64,000 nucleotides of DNA from Pseudomonadota bacterium (lineage in GTDB: Bacteria; Pseudomonadota; Gammaproteobacteria; Steroidobacterales; Steroidobacteraceae). Below are positions 18,894-32,070 of the stretch, in pieces. Numbering within the stretch: the first letter of the stretch is position 1; each line of letters starts with the position of its first letter. The translations under genes and the position numbers were made by a program. The notes under the pieces are model-generated. The model was not told the origin of the DNA. It made no database searches and was given only the letters and a program-made list of their open reading frames with translations. The stretch is taken from NCBI GenBank assembly GCA_025357635.1, contig JANXOV010000042.1:62001-126000 (forward strand), given 5' to 3'.

Positions 18894-19759
18894 GAATCAG
18901 ACTCGTCTGCCGCCCGCTGTTTCACATCGCTGGAAGTCGACACGCGTAGCGAATCGATGCGGCGGCGGTCGGCGCGCAGCACCCGGAATTCCAATTGCCC
19001 GATCAGAATGGCTTCTCCGCGGCGCGGCAGCCGGCCGAATTCCTGCATGATCAAGCCGCCGATGGTGTCGAATTCTTCATCGGAGAAAGCAGTCGTGAAG
19101 TACTCGTTGAACTCCGCGATCGGAGTCAGCGCATGCACGGTGAACTGCCGCTCGCCCTCACGGCGGATCATCTGGTCATCGTCCTCGTCATGCTCGTCAT
19201 CGATCTCACCGACAATCTGCTCGATGACGTCTTCTATGGTGACCAGCCCGGCAACACCGCCGTACTCATCCACGACGATCGCAATGTGATTGCGGCTGCG
19301 GCGAAACTCCTTCAGCAGAACGTTCAAGCGTTTGCTCTCGGGAACGAACGTCACGGGGCGCATGTATTCGCGGATCTCGAAGGAATCCGAACCCTCCTGC
19401 TGCAGACGCAGCAGGTCCTTGGCGAGCAGCACGCCCACCACCTGGTCGCGATCATCGCCGATGACCGGGAAACGCGAGTGCCCGGACTCCACCACCAGCT
19501 GGAGCAGTTTGCCGGGGGATTCGTCGCGCTCCACCACCACCATTTGCGAGCGGGGAACCATGATGTCGCGAACCTGCATCTCGGCCACGGCGAGCACGCC
19601 TTCGAGCATGACCAACGCATCCCCGTCGAACAGTCCACGCTCCCTTGCGGCGCGCAAATCCTCGATCAACTCGCCAAGGTCGCGCGCTTCGCCCGACATC
19701 GACTGGGTAATCCGCTTCAACCAGCGGCCGGTGCTGCCGCTTTCAGGCTGTTCAGGCAT
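18890..19759 (-). CDS. corC: CorC/YbeX-type CBS-domain protein
   Basis: A 289-residue cytoplasmic protein with two CBS domains (beginning VRDIMVPRSQM at about residue 62) and a C-terminal CorC_HlyC transporter-associated domain (FNEYFTTAFSDEEFDTIGG). It lacks the membrane DUF21 domain, as E. coli CorC does. The family is linked to Mg/Co efflux and membrane integrity. It lies in the conserved ybeZ-ybeY-ybeX-lnt order. Confidence 0.95.
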   Translation of the reverse strand: MPEQPESGSTGRWLKRITQSMSGEARDLGELIEDLRAARERGLFDGDALVMLEGVLAVAEMQVRDIMVPRSQMVVVERDESPGKLLQLVVESGHSRFPVIGDDRDQVVGVLLAKDLLRLQQEGSDSFEIREYMRPVTFVPESKRLNVLLKEFRRSRNHIAIVVDEYGGVAGLVTIEDVIEQIVGEIDDEHDEDDDQMIRREGERQFTVHALTPIAEFNEYFTTAFSDEEFDTIGGLIMQEFGRLPRRGEAILIGQLEFRVLRADRRRIDSLRVSTSSDVKQRAADESDS

Positions 19760-19773
19760 GGGGGTGAAGGATA

Positions 19774-20253
19774 CTAGAATCGGCCGCAGGGGTCAGAAAA
19801 TCCCAAGGTTTCAAGGATTTGCGTTTCCGTCGATTCCATCCGGCGGGCCTGGCGCGGGTTGTGATGATCCATGCCCAGCAGATGTAAAACCCCGTGGATG
19901 GTGATATGCGCCCAGTGCGCCGCCGGGCGCTTGTTCTGAATCCGCGCCTCCCGTGCGAGCACCGGGGCGCAGATGAGGATTTCCCCCAGAAAGCGCTCGC
20001 CGTTGGGGAGATTTCCGGCGCCTGCAAAAGACAGGACGTTGGTGGGACTGTCCTTGCCGCGATAGCGCCTATTGAGAGCGTGGCTGCGCCGGCTCCCCAC
20101 CACCTGCACCGACACGACCAGCGGCCCGTCGGCGCGCAGCGACGATGCGCCGCGCCGCAACGCAGCCTCAGCCCATCCGTATAGCAGCGCCCGCGAGGGA
20201 ACCCAGGGCTTGCGCGCTGCGAACCGGACCTCGATGCGATGCGCGGCGCTCAC
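19774..20253 (-). CDS. ybeY: Endoribonuclease YbeY
   Basis: A 159-residue zinc RNase acting in 16S rRNA maturation and ribosome quality control. The metal-binding motif HGVLHLLGMDHH (HGxLHLxGxDH) is intact near residue 123, and NRRYRGKDSPTNVLSF is the conserved upstream signature. The start overlaps the phoH stop by 4 nt. Confidence 0.97.
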   Translation of the reverse strand: MSAAHRIEVRFAARKPWVPSRALLYGWAEAALRRGASSLRADGPLVVSVQVVGSRRSHALNRRYRGKDSPTNVLSFAGAGNLPNGERFLGEILICAPVLAREARIQNKRPAAHWAHITIHGVLHLLGMDHHNPRQARRMESTETQILETLGFSDPCGRF

Positions 20254-21242
20254 GTACCGCCGGAGTAGTTCTGATCATCCGAGGTGCGCGACTCGTAGGC
20301 CTGCACGATGCGCTGCACCAGCGGATGACGCACCACGTCCTTGGAGGTGAACATGGAAAATGCGATGCCCTGCACGCCGCGCAATATGTCGATCACCGTG
20401 CGCAGCCCGGATTGCTTGGAGTTGGGCAGATCGACCTGCGTGATGTCGCCGGTCACCACGGCCTTGGAGCCGAATCCGATGCGCGTGAGAAACATTTTCA
20501 TCTGCTCATTGGTGCTGTTCTGGGCTTCGTCGAGAATGACGAAGGAATCGTTGAGCGAGCGGCCGCGCATGAATGCCAGTGGCGCCACCTCGATGACGTT
20601 GCGCTCGATCAGGCGCACGACGCGCTCGAATCCGAGCATTTCGTACAAGGCGTCGTACATCGGGCGCAGATACGGATCCACCTTTTGCGACAGATCACCG
20701 GGCAGAAAACCCAGGCGTTCGCCCGCCTCCACCGCGGGCCGCACCAACACAATGCGGCGCACCTTGTCCGATTGCAGCGCCTCCACCGCGCATGCCACCG
20801 CAAGATAGGTTTTGCCCGTACCTGCGGGTCCGATGCCGAAGGTCAGATCATGCGTGCGGATATTGGTCAGATACTCGGTCTGGTTCGCGCCGCGGGCGCG
20901 CAATGCACCGCGCGCCGTGCGTACCTTGAGCTCGTCGGGCTTTGGTTCCGCCGACGAATCCTGACTGTCCATGCCAAGTTCCTGCAAGGCAAGGTGCACT
21001 TGCTCCGCGTCGATGGGTTCGCGCTCGGAGCGCGCATACAGGCCGTTGAGCACTGTCGCGGCGCGCTCCGTGGCAAGGGCCGGCCCGACCAGTTGAAACC
21101 GGTTGCCGCGGCGCTTGATGTCAACGCCCAAACGCGACTCGATCAACCGCAGATGCTCATCCAGGGGACCGCACAATTCGATCAGCCGCGCATTTTCCCC
21201 GGGCTGCAAAACCAGATCGCGGGTTGTCAGATTGGCGTTCAA
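20250..21242 (-). CDS. ybeZ: PhoH-like ATPase YbeZ
   Basis: A 330-residue PhoH-family protein with Walker [12 protein letters not shown], Walker [10 protein letters not shown] and a [16 protein letters not shown] segment, all typical of YbeZ. An N-terminal KH-like stretch (residues about 15-75) precedes the ATPase. YbeZ partners with YbeY in rRNA processing. The start overlaps miaB by 4 nt. Confidence 0.95.
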   Translation of the reverse strand: MNANLTTRDLVLQPGENARLIELCGPLDEHLRLIESRLGVDIKRRGNRFQLVGPALATERAATVLNGLYARSEREPIDAEQVHLALQELGMDSQDSSAEPKPDELKVRTARGALRARGANQTEYLTNIRTHDLTFGIGPAGTGKTYLAVACAVEALQSDKVRRIVLVRPAVEAGERLGFLPGDLSQKVDPYLRPMYDALYEMLGFERVVRLIERNVIEVAPLAFMRGRSLNDSFVILDEAQNSTNEQMKMFLTRIGFGSKAVVTGDITQVDLPNSKQSGLRTVIDILRGVQGIAFSMFTSKDVVRHPLVQRIVQAYESRTSDDQNYSGGT

Positions 21243-22585
21243 GCGGACCGCGGCTGTGCAAGCTCGAGCAGCCGGCCGCGCAGGGAGTTGGGCATCGCCT
21301 GCGTGATCAATACGTCGGCAAACTGATTGATCAGCGAGGCCGGTCCGTCGAAATTCACCCAGCGACTGTTCTCGGTGCGCCCGGCCAGTTGCGCGGCATT
21401 GCGCTTGGACGGCCGCTGCACCAGCACCCGCTGCGAACTGCCCACCATGCGCTCGGATATGGCGCGCGCCTGCGCATTGAGCTGCTCCTGCAGGCAGGCC
21501 AGGCGCTGCTGCTTGACGAGCTGCGGCACCTCGTCGGGGAGCGAAGCGGCCGGCGTTCCAGGTCTGCGGCTATAGAGAAACGAAAACGACTGGTCGAAGC
21601 CGGCCTCAGCCACCAACTGCTGCGTGGCGGCGAAATCCGCGTCGCTCTCCCCCGGAAAGCCGACGATGATGTCGGTGGAAATGCAGATGCCGGGACGCAC
21701 CGCACGAAGCTTGCGAAGTTTCTGTTTGTACTCAAGCACGGTGTGGCCGCGCTTCATCGCCGCCAGGATGCGGTCGGACCCGCTCTGCACCGGCAGGTGC
21801 AGGAAGTCGGCCAGCTTGGGTACATTCGCGTACGCCTCGATCAGGCTGTCGTTGAAATCCAGCGGATGCGAGGTGGTGAAACGGATGCGCTCGATGCCCT
21901 CGATCTGCGCAACGCAGTGAATCAGGATGGCAAGATCGGCGCCCGTGCCATCCGCCATGAGTCCGGCGTAGGCATTCACATTCTGACCGAGCAAGGTGAT
22001 CTCACGAACGCCCAGCCGCGCAAGCTGCCGGACTTCCTCGAGCACTTGATCAAAGCCGCGGCTGATTTCCTCCCCGCGCGTGTAGGGAACCACACAGAAC
22101 GTGCAGTACTTGCTGCAGCCTTCCATGATCGACACATAGGCGGAGGCGCCGCTGGCGCGCGCAGCCGGCAGCGAGTCGAATTTTTCGATCTCCGGAAATG
22201 AGATATCCACCTGCGCCCGGCCGCTCTTGCGCAGACCTTTGAGCATGTCGGGAAGTCGATGCAGGGTTTGGGGACCAAACACGAGATCCACGAACGGAGC
22301 GCGCGCGGTGATGCCCTCGCCATCCTGCGAGGCCACACAACCGCCCACGCCGATGATCAGGTGCGGGCGCGCCTGCTTGAACAGACGCCATTCCCCCAAC
22401 AGCGAGAACACCTTCTCCTGCGCCTTTTCGCGCACCGAGCAGGTGTTGACCAGCAGCACGTCGGCCGAGGCGGCATCATCGGTCAGGGTCATTCCTTCGG
22501 CAGCCGCCAGCACGTCCCGCATCTTGTCGGAATCGTACTCGTTCATCTGGCAGCCAAAAGTCTTTATGTACAAACGTGCAGGCAT
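21239..22585 (-). CDS. miaB: tRNA-2-methylthio-N6-dimethylallyladenosine synthase MiaB
   Basis: A 448-residue radical-SAM methylthiotransferase. The UPF0004 domain has the three auxiliary-cluster cysteines ([28 protein letters not shown]). The radical-SAM motif CSKYCTFC is near residue 155, and a C-terminal TRAM domain follows. It modifies A37 of tRNAs reading UNN codons. It heads the long minus-strand operon and is divergent from def with a 40-nt gap. Confidence 0.97.
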   Translation of the reverse strand: MPARLYIKTFGCQMNEYDSDKMRDVLAAAEGMTLTDDAASADVLLVNTCSVREKAQEKVFSLLGEWRLFKQARPHLIIGVGGCVASQDGEGITARAPFVDLVFGPQTLHRLPDMLKGLRKSGRAQVDISFPEIEKFDSLPAARASGASAYVSIMEGCSKYCTFCVVPYTRGEEISRGFDQVLEEVRQLARLGVREITLLGQNVNAYAGLMADGTGADLAILIHCVAQIEGIERIRFTTSHPLDFNDSLIEAYANVPKLADFLHLPVQSGSDRILAAMKRGHTVLEYKQKLRKLRAVRPGICISTDIIVGFPGESDADFAATQQLVAEAGFDQSFSFLYSRRPGTPAASLPDEVPQLVKQQRLACLQEQLNAQARAISERMVGSSQRVLVQRPSKRNAAQLAGRTENSRWVNFDGPASLINQFADVLITQAMPNSLRGRLLELAQPRSA

Positions 22586-22625
22586 AGGCGAATCGCGTCG
22601 GGCTGGCTTAAGATCGCCATTCTAT

Positions 22626-23159
22626 ATGGCTATACGCGACGTTCTCAAAATGGGTGATCCGAGGCTGCTGGCCGTATCCGAACCGGTGCGCCGGTTCAAC
22701 ACCCCTGACCTTGCAGCCCTGCTTACCGACATGCAGGACACGATGCAGCATTTGAGCGGTGCGGGCCTCGCAGCGCCGCAGATCGGCGTAAACCTGCGAG
22801 TTGTCATATTCGGCGTTGCGCAAAATCCGCGCTACCCGGAGGCCGAAATGGTGCCTTTTACCGTGCTGATCAACCCGGTTCTGACACCCATCGGCTCCGA
22901 ACTCGAAGAGGGCTGGGAAGGCTGCCTGTCGGTGCCCAGCATGCGTGGCCTCGTGCCGCGATACCGCGAACTGCAGTACACCGGCGTGGACGACACCGGG
23001 CAGCGCATCGATCGGCGCGTCAGCGGGTTCCACGCCCGCGTCGTTCAGCATGAGACGGATCACCTCGATGGCATCCTGTATCCGCGGCGCATCCGCGACT
23101 TGACACAATTCGGGTTCAATGAGGCGTTGTTTCCGGGGGAAGACCTGCAAGACGACTAG
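22626..23159 (+). CDS. def: Peptide deformylase
   Basis: A 177-residue metalloenzyme that removes formyl from nascent N-terminal Met. All three family motifs are present: [15 protein letters not shown] and HETDH. The ATG at 22626 gives the usual [14 protein letters not shown] start; the frame can be read further upstream only through the opposite strand of miaB. It is not followed by fmt, its usual partner in many genomes. Confidence 0.97.
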   Translation: MAIRDVLKMGDPRLLAVSEPVRRFNTPDLAALLTDMQDTMQHLSGAGLAAPQIGVNLRVVIFGVAQNPRYPEAEMVPFTVLINPVLTPIGSELEEGWEGCLSVPSMRGLVPRYRELQYTGVDDTGQRIDRRVSGFHARVVQHETDHLDGILYPRRIRDLTQFGFNEALFPGEDLQDD

Positions 23160-23184
23160 GCGGCAGCGCAGGCTCCGGTGCCCG

Positions 23185-23655
23185 TCAGAATGGGATGTCG
23201 TCGTCGAAATCTTCCTTGCCGCCGCCAGCCGGCGCAGGCGCCTGATCGTAGTCATCGCGAGGCGGCGCCGCGCTCATGGAAGCACCGCCGCGCTCAGCTC
23301 CCCCGCCGGCGCCGCCGGCGCGGCCGCCAAGCATCTGCATATTGTCGGCGATGATTTCGGTCGTATAGCGCTCGTTGCCCTGTTTGTCCTGCCACTTGCG
23401 TGTGCGCAGCTTGCCCTCGACGAAGACCTGCGAACCCTTGCGCAGATATTCGGCGGCGACTTCACCCAGCCGCCCGAACAAGGCGATGCTATGCCACTCG
23501 GTGCGCTCTTGTTGCGCGCCGGAGGCCTTGTCTTTCCACGACTCGCTGGTGGCGATGCGAATGTTGGTGACCGACATGCCGCTGGGCATGGAACGGGTTT
23601 CAGGATCCGCACCCAGGTTGCCGACCAGAATGACTTTGTTGACGCCGCGAGCCAT
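23185..23655 (-). CDS. ssb: Single-stranded DNA-binding protein
   Basis: A 156-residue protein with the OB fold ([18 protein letters not shown] at the start). A Gly-rich linker follows from about residue 115, and the acidic C-terminal tip DFDDDIPF recruits repair and replication partners. AGGAG lies 7 nt before the ATG. TACAAT, about 40 nt upstream, is a possible -10 element. Confidence 0.98.
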   Translation of the reverse strand: MARGVNKVILVGNLGADPETRSMPSGMSVTNIRIATSESWKDKASGAQQERTEWHSIALFGRLGEVAAEYLRKGSQVFVEGKLRTRKWQDKQGNERYTTEIIADNMQMLGGRAGGAGGGAERGGASMSAAPPRDDYDQAPAPAGGGKEDFDDDIPF

Positions 23656-23705
23656 CGTGCACTCCTACCAATTCGTTGATTCGATGTGAAGATTGTACCT
23701 TAGAA

Positions 23706-23726
23706 AGGCGCAGCCAGAGGGCGCCT
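23706..23726 (-). terminator. Weak intrinsic terminator after the MFS gene
   Basis: On the minus strand AGGCGC and GCGCCT can pair across a 9-nt loop and are followed by TTTCT. The hairpin overlaps the stop codon of the MFS gene and lies upstream of ssb, so it could separate the two transcripts. Confidence 0.4.
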
Positions 23727-24919
23727 CAGACGTCGCGTTCATGCAGATACAGAAGGCACGACAGCCAGATCGCCACGACCGCCGCGGCAGCGGCGAACAC
23801 GGCGCCGATTCCGAATCCTGCATTGAGCAACAACCCCGCCAGCGTGCCGCCCACACCGGCACCGATGAATTGCGCCGTTGCAAAAATGCCCATGGCGGCG
23901 CCGCGCGAGGATGGGTCTGCCACGAGGGACAGACGCGCCGGCAGCTGCGCCTCGAGGAAATTGAAGGCGCCAAAAAACGCCGTCAAGCCCACGTAATACC
24001 CACTCACCCTGCCCGCCGCCACGAACATCCAAAACAGTGCCAGCGACAGCATCAGAACGCCCAACTGCGTGATGCGCCTGGGGTTTTCGGATTTCTCGAA
24101 AAGGCGCAACAAAGGCACGGTGATCAGCAGCGAGATCATGAACACCACGGCATACACGCGCCAGTGCACGGCGACGTCCAGATGCAGGGAATCTTTGAGA
24201 ATCTGCGGCACCGCGACGAAGGTGGCGGTGAGTGAAAAGTGCACGCTGAAGATGCCGGTATAGGTCAGCAGCAGCGGCGTTTTCCACAACGCAGGCGTGA
24301 GCGCCGAATCGCGCAGGGAACGCTTCGCCGCCGGTGGTTCGGGCACACAGTACAGCGCGGCCATGGACGCCACGCCCAGGGCCGCCATGCAGGTAAAAAT
24401 GCCGTTGATGCCGAACGCGCCGTCCAGGGCCGGTCCCGCCAGCAACGAGATGATGAAGCACACCCCGATGCTGATGCCGATGACGGCCATGGCGCGGGTC
24501 CGCACCTGCGGCCGCGTCAGATCGGCCACCAGCGCCGTCACGGCAGAGGAAATCGCGCCGGCGCCCTGCAGGATCCGCGCGGCGATGACGCCGCTGACCG
24601 TATGCGTGAACATGCCCACAATCGACCCCAGTATGAACAGGATCAAACCGCCGGCGATGACGGGCCGGCGGCCAATGCGATCGGACAGCCGGCCGGCGGG
24701 AATCTGCAGCAAACCCTGCGTCAGGGCATAGGCGCCAACCGCAAAGCCGGCCAGCCGCTGCGACCCTCCCGGCAAGGATCGGACATACAGATCCAGCACA
24801 GGCAGCAGAAGAAACAGTCCCAGGATGCGCGTCGCGTAAATGCCGGTCAGCGCGGCCGTCGCGCGCCGCTCCGCGGGCAGCATCTGCAGCTTGAGTGGGG
24901 TTTCGACTTGCGCCGTCAT
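23726..24919 (-). CDS. MFS transporter (YajR-like drug/efflux family)
   Basis: About 397 residues with some 11-12 hydrophobic segments. The MFS signature between helices 2 and 3 is [13 protein letters not shown]. The position between ssb and uvrA is common in pseudomonads and relatives. The Met at 24919 ([10 protein letters not shown]) is chosen because codons further upstream run into the uvrA coding start on the opposite strand. The substrate cannot be inferred. Confidence 0.9.
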   Translation of the reverse strand: MTAQVETPLKLQMLPAERRATAALTGIYATRILGLFLLLPVLDLYVRSLPGGSQRLAGFAVGAYALTQGLLQIPAGRLSDRIGRRPVIAGGLILFILGSIVGMFTHTVSGVIAARILQGAGAISSAVTALVADLTRPQVRTRAMAVIGISIGVCFIISLLAGPALDGAFGINGIFTCMAALGVASMAALYCVPEPPAAKRSLRDSALTPALWKTPLLLTYTGIFSVHFSLTATFVAVPQILKDSLHLDVAVHWRVYAVVFMISLLITVPLLRLFEKSENPRRITQLGVLMLSLALFWMFVAAGRVSGYYVGLTAFFGAFNFLEAQLPARLSLVADPSSRGAAMGIFATAQFIGAGVGGTLAGLLLNAGFGIGAVFAAAAAVVAIWLSCLLYLHERDV

Positions 24920-24934
24920 TCGCAACTGCCCGTT

Positions 24935-24964
24935 TTGCGCCGCTATTGACGCGGCGAGTATAGT
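24935..24964 (+). promoter_or_regulatory. Candidate sigma-70 promoter of uvrA
   Basis: TTGCGC (24935-24940) and TATAGT (24959-24964) are separated by 18 nt. Transcription would start close to 24971, leaving a 5' leader of only a few bases. This agrees with the lack of a clear ribosome-binding sequence before the uvrA ATG. No LexA-type CTG-N10-CAG site is visible. Confidence 0.35.
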
Positions 24965-24974
24965 AACCGGTTCA

Positions 24975-27848
<2,874 letters not shown>

Positions 27849-28695
27849 TCCAGCATTTTGCAGAGCTGATCGACGCCCTGCAGAATCCGCGGCGTCATGC
27901 GGTTGAGCAGATCAGGCTCGATGAGGTAGATACGGCCTGTGCGCGCCGCCGTCAGGCCCGAGAATCGCTCCCAGGCCTGCGCCTGGCGGGCGCCTTCGGC
28001 GCCGGTCGCGGCCACGACGATGACGTCCGGATTACGCGCCAGAACGCCTTCGGTATCCACCACCGGCGCAAGCCCCTTCAGCTCGGAAAAGATGTTCTGT
28101 GCCCCGCACAGATTCAGCACTTCATTGACCACGTGCTTGCCCGTCAGTGTGTACAAGGGGCGGTCCCAGACCTGGTAGAAGACCTTGAGCGATGTGCGAT
28201 GGGCATAGCGGTCGCGCAACTGCTGCAGATCGGCGTGAAACCGGGCCGCGACCTCGCGCGCCAATTCCGGCGTACCGCCCAGGCCTCCGAATTCGATCAG
28301 TGCGGCTTCGATGTCGGCAAGACTGCGCTGTTCAGTCCCATGCAGATTCAATCCAAGCTGCCGCAACTGTTCCTGCTGCCGCATCGGCGTGCCGCTTTTC
28401 CAGTACACGACAAGATCCGGCCTCAGTGCCACCAGCCGCTCCACGTCGATTGCAAACACGTCGGCCACGCGCTCGATGCGCCGGGCCTCATGTGGAAAAT
28501 TGCTGTAGGCATCCACCCCGATCAGCCGGCCGCCCGCTCCCACCGCAAAAAACAACTCGGTGATGTGCGGGCTCAGGCTCACGATCCGCATCGCAGCAGG
28601 GTGCGACGGATTCGCCGCGGTTGCGCCCGCCGCGAGCAGCAATGCGCATGCTGCGGCCGCCGCTGAGAAGCGCTGTAGCGCCACAAGGCCGCGCG

Positions 28696-29925
28696 ATGCA
28701 TAATCCGCGGCCACAGGGGGATGGTCCATTGTTTCAAGATCTCAATGCGTTGCCCGAAGATTCGATTCTAGGGCTGATGGGCAAGTTTCGTGCGGATTTA
28801 TCCCGCGATAAAGTCGATCTGGGCGTGGGCGTGTTTCGCGATGAGGCGGGCAACACGCCGGTGCTGGAATGCGTGCGCCGCGCCGAAGCGCAGATCCTGC
28901 GCGACCAGACCACCAAGTCCTATGTTGCGCCCGCGGGCCGCGCGGAGTTCAACGCGCTGGTGCAATCGTTGGTGCTGGGTGACCAGCATCCCGTCATCGC
29001 CGGCAACCGCTCGCGCACGGTGCAATCGCCGGGGGGATGCGGCGCGTTGCGGCTGGGGGCGGAGTTGATCAAGGCGGCAGCTGCGCAAAGCGTTGTTCAG
29101 GTCAGCGATCCGACCTGGGGAAATCACCTGCCGCTGCTGGGCGGCGCGGGTCTGAAGCTGCAGCGCTATCCCTACTACGATGCCGCCACGCATCAGCTCA
29201 AGTTCGACGCGATGATGGAGGCTTTGGAGCGCTGCAATCCCGGCGATGTGGTCCTGCTGCACGCCTGCTGCCACAACCCGTCCGGCGCAGATCTTTCGCC
29301 GCCGCAGTGGGGTGCCGTGCTGTCGTTGCTTCAACGGCGCCGGCTGGTGCCTTTTCTCGACCTTGCCTATCAGGGCTTTGGCGAGGGCCGCGACGCGGAC
29401 GCTTACGGCGTGCGGTTGCTGAGCGGTGAGCTGCCCGAAGCACTCGTCGCCGTTTCTTTTTCGAAGAATTTCGGACTTTACCGCGAACGAGTCGGCGCCT
29501 TGATCGCCATCGGCGGCGATCCGGCGAAAGCCGATGCCATGCAAAGCCACATGCTGCAGATCGCGCGCAGCATCTACTCCATGCCGCCGGATCACGGCGC
29601 CGCGGTGGTCGCAGGCATTCTGAGCGATGCAGCGCAGCGGCAGCTGTGGGAAGCGGAACTGGGACAGATGCGCGGCCGCATTCAGTCAATGCGCAGACTG
29701 CTCGCCGCGACGCTGCGGCAGAAGTCAGGCTCCGGCCGGTTCGATTTCATACAAACGCAGCACGGCATGTTTTCACTGCTGGGCATACCGGCGCCGCTGG
29801 TATTGCGGCTGCGCGAGCAGCATCACGTTTACATGGTGCCCGATGGCCGCATGAACATCGCCGGGGTCACGCCGCAGAATGTCGGTTACCTGGCCGAATC
29901 GATCCTCGCTGTTCTCAACCCTTGA
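28696..29925 (+). CDS. Class I aromatic/aspartate aminotransferase
   Basis: About 409 residues of PLP-dependent fold type I. The pyridoxal lysine is in VSFSKNFGLYRERVGA. HNPSGADLSPPQW, DLAYQGFGEG and the C-terminal Arg region (MVPDGRMNIAG) match the TyrB/AspC family. The ATG at 28696 has AAGG about 7 nt upstream. Substrate preference between aromatic and dicarboxylic amino acids cannot be decided by eye. The 3' end overlaps the convergent HDOD gene by 11 nt. Confidence 0.93.
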   Translation: MHNPRPQGDGPLFQDLNALPEDSILGLMGKFRADLSRDKVDLGVGVFRDEAGNTPVLECVRRAEAQILRDQTTKSYVAPAGRAEFNALVQSLVLGDQHPVIAGNRSRTVQSPGGCGALRLGAELIKAAAAQSVVQVSDPTWGNHLPLLGGAGLKLQRYPYYDAATHQLKFDAMMEALERCNPGDVVLLHACCHNPSGADLSPPQWGAVLSLLQRRRLVPFLDLAYQGFGEGRDADAYGVRLLSGELPEALVAVSFSKNFGLYRERVGALIAIGGDPAKADAMQSHMLQIARSIYSMPPDHGAAVVAGILSDAAQRQLWEAELGQMRGRIQSMRRLLAATLRQKSGSGRFDFIQTQHGMFSLLGIPAPLVLRLREQHHVYMVPDGRMNIAGVTPQNVGYLAESILAVLNP

Positions 29926-30799
29926 GCGCCGAGCGCAGGCTGGTGATCTCAACGGCTGATTCGCGCATGATGTCCGCGGCTTTTTCCGCCCGCAGGCGCA
30001 GGCGGTCGATGACGGGTGAATCCTGCATCGCCACCGCAAGCCCCGCCGGATCGCTGGCAAAGGACGCCATGAGAATCGCCGCCGCGATGACATCGCTCAG
30101 ATCCGGCAGATTGTCGGATTCGCGGCTCAGGTCGTCCTGGACCGAAATGGCTTCAGACATCGATTCCGGGAATTCCCAATTTTCCAGGATGGCCTTGCCG
30201 ATGGCCGCGTGCCAGTCGCGGATCACGTCGTTCATGACCTGCGGATGCATGAACAACATCGGATGTTTCTCCGCGCGGGTGACGATGTAGAGTTTGCCGA
30301 TGCCGTGCAGCAGGCCGGCCAGCATGGCCTCGTCGGGGTTGAGCTTGGTGAGCTTCGCGGCCAGCACGAACGACAGAGCGGCCACATGCGTGCTGGCCTC
30401 CCACAAATCATCCAGAAACTGCTCCAGGCCTTTCAGCTTGCTGGCGCTGCGGATCTGCGCCATCGCGAAAGAGATTGCGGCGCTGCGGACCATGTTGTGA
30501 CCCATGCGATTCACGGCCGTGCGCAAATCCGTGACCTGCTTGCCGGAACGATTGAGCATGGCGGAATTGGACATTTTCAAGAGCCGTGCCGCCAATGCAG
30601 GCTCGGACCCGACGATGCGGACCACCTGGTCCACCGTCGAGGTTTCATCAGCCAGTGCGCGCCGCACGCGCACCGCGACGTCTGGAAAGGAGGGCAATTC
30701 AACCCGGCCACCGGACAACTCAACCGACAAGGATCGAACGAAATCAAATGCGGCGGATTGCGCCGACTCACCGGACTGGCTTGCTGCCCCCACGCTCAT
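29915..30799 (-). CDS. HDOD-domain signalling protein
   Basis: A 294-residue protein whose HDOD domain runs from LPSFPDVAVRVRRAL to the LLHGIGKLYIV segment, with further helices to the end. HDOD proteins are HD-related domains lacking phosphodiesterase activity and usually act in regulation. The Met at 30799 (MSVGAAS) is preferred; upstream codons give only a TTG start. It follows the small periplasmic protein gene in the same direction. Confidence 0.85.
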   Translation of the reverse strand: MSVGAASQSGESAQSAAFDFVRSLSVELSGGRVELPSFPDVAVRVRRALADETSTVDQVVRIVGSEPALAARLLKMSNSAMLNRSGKQVTDLRTAVNRMGHNMVRSAAISFAMAQIRSASKLKGLEQFLDDLWEASTHVAALSFVLAAKLTKLNPDEAMLAGLLHGIGKLYIVTRAEKHPMLFMHPQVMNDVIRDWHAAIGKAILENWEFPESMSEAISVQDDLSRESDNLPDLSDVIAAAILMASFASDPAGLAVAMQDSPVIDRLRLRAEKAADIMRESAVEITSLRSALKG

Positions 30800-30919
30800 A
30801 GATCTGGTCCATTCATTGGCCACGACAATGCCTAGTATTCGGCAGTTCTTTGCGCAACTTGAACGACTGGGCAGCGGGGGCGGCAATGGCAGAAAGCTGG
30901 AGCCGGCGCACCGGAAATA

Positions 30920-31441
30920 TCACTGAATCCGGGCCACCGTCACATTCCTGCCTTGACCCACATGCGACACTCGATACGCGCCCAGGACCATCCGCTGGAT
31001 CATGACCTCGTCCCCCGCGCTGAACTCCAGCGCCCAATCCGCTTCCTTGGTAACCCAGACCTGTCCATTGTCCATGGTCAGCCGGAACAGGCCGCCGGCC
31101 AGACTCTCGGATTTGGCCAATTTGTAATTGAGCCGTTTGGGAAGGCCCGACTGGGCTGCTTTTTCCGCTGGCAGCTGGCCGCGATCGCCAAACCCGGCGA
31201 CCGGGTCCCGCGTCACGGCAGCCCCCACAGCAGTGGCAGCAGTCATCGACACGGCAGGTGAGACGGACTGCGCCACCGCGCCTGGACTCGGCGCCGTCGA
31301 GGCTGCGAAAGCGGCATCGAAACATGCCAGCCGCCCGGCGCCGTCGGCAATCCGCGTACAGGCGCGAGCGCGGGAAACCTCGTCGGCGCTCACGCCGGCC
31401 GCTGCAAACACCAGGGCCAGAGCCCAATACCGACCCCTCAT
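30920..31441 (-). CDS. Periplasmic protein of unknown function
   Basis: A 173-residue protein with a signal peptide (residues 1-19, ending VSA). A short motif, ACTRIADGAGRLACFDAAF, follows; this paired-Cys pattern (C-x-I-x-D-x-x-RLxCxD) starts many exported proteobacterial proteins. The second half is a small beta-rich domain (NGQVWVTKEADWALEFSAGDEVMI). Its start overlaps the stop of the upstream acetyltransferase (ATGA). Function not recognised. Confidence 0.75.
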   Translation of the reverse strand: MRGRYWALALVFAAAGVSADEVSRARACTRIADGAGRLACFDAAFAASTAPSPGAVAQSVSPAVSMTAATAVGAAVTRDPVAGFGDRGQLPAEKAAQSGLPKRLNYKLAKSESLAGGLFRLTMDNGQVWVTKEADWALEFSAGDEVMIQRMVLGAYRVSHVGQGRNVTVARIQ

Positions 31442-31974
31442 GAAGCCTTGCCCGGGGCCGCCTTCACCGCCGCACGGGTCTTGAAGCGCTGACGGATCTC
31501 ACCATTGCGAACCCGCTCTTGATAGTGGCCGGAGGTATAGGAACTCAATACACCCCGCCAGAATGCGATCGCCGTGGGATTGCGGTCATATTCGATGATC
31601 TCCCACTCACCGGAAAATCGATCGAAAATGAGCGTTGCCGCGTCGCGGCCGATTCCGACGCGCCGGTGTGGCCGGCGGATGAAAAACTCAGACAACAGAT
31701 GATCGGCCGCCTTCTCGCCGCTGCCGGCAATGCGCGGCCGCGTCACCAGGGCGAAACCGACGCTTTCGCTGCCTTTCAAAATGACGAGCGGATGCGATTG
31801 ATCGTTCGCAAACCAATTTGCGAAAATCTCATCGTTGCGGGGGACGTCTTCGATCATCACCGGGAATACGCCGGTGTTCAGTTGAGACAGGTCTTCCAGA
31901 TACTCGCCGTAGATTTTTTCAATCCACAGGCGGTCTTTGGGCGAGTGCTTGCAGTCGCGAATGCTGACCAGCAT
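31438..31974 (-). CDS. GNAT-like acetyltransferase
   Basis: A 178-residue protein with a GNAT-type core: LVILKGSESVGFALV, then LSEFFIRRPHRRVGIGRDAATLIFDRF (acetyl-CoA-binding RRVGIG) and NPTAIAFWRGVL. The acceptor is unknown. The Met at 31974 is chosen because GGAG lies about 7 nt upstream; an earlier Met at 32004 lies inside the terminator of the preceding lipoprotein gene. Confidence 0.78.
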   Translation of the reverse strand: MLVSIRDCKHSPKDRLWIEKIYGEYLEDLSQLNTGVFPVMIEDVPRNDEIFANWFANDQSHPLVILKGSESVGFALVTRPRIAGSGEKAADHLLSEFFIRRPHRRVGIGRDAATLIFDRFSGEWEIIEYDRNPTAIAFWRGVLSSYTSGHYQERVRNGEIRQRFKTRAAVKAAPGKAS

Positions 31975-31993
31975 GAGACCGCTCCAAACAATA

Positions 31994-32042
31994 TGAAAAT
32001 ACACAGCCCGGGCAAGCTGGCCGTATGGCAGCCTGCCCGGGC
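31994..32042 (-). terminator. Intrinsic terminator of the Ala-rich lipoprotein gene
   Basis: Perfect 9-bp arms GCCCGGGCA (32006-32014) and TGCCCGGGC (32034-32042) enclose a 19-nt loop. On the minus strand they are followed by a T-rich run (TGTGTATTTTC). It lies 28 nt beyond the lipoprotein stop. Confidence 0.75.
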
Positions 32043-32070
32043 ATGTGCAATCAGCGGTCGAAGTGTTTTA

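Noticed and set aside
31975-32004. Longer N-terminus for the GNAT gene from a Met at 32004
   Set aside because: This Met sits in the T-run of the upstream terminator and has no ribosome-binding sequence; the Met at 31974 has GGAG at good spacing.
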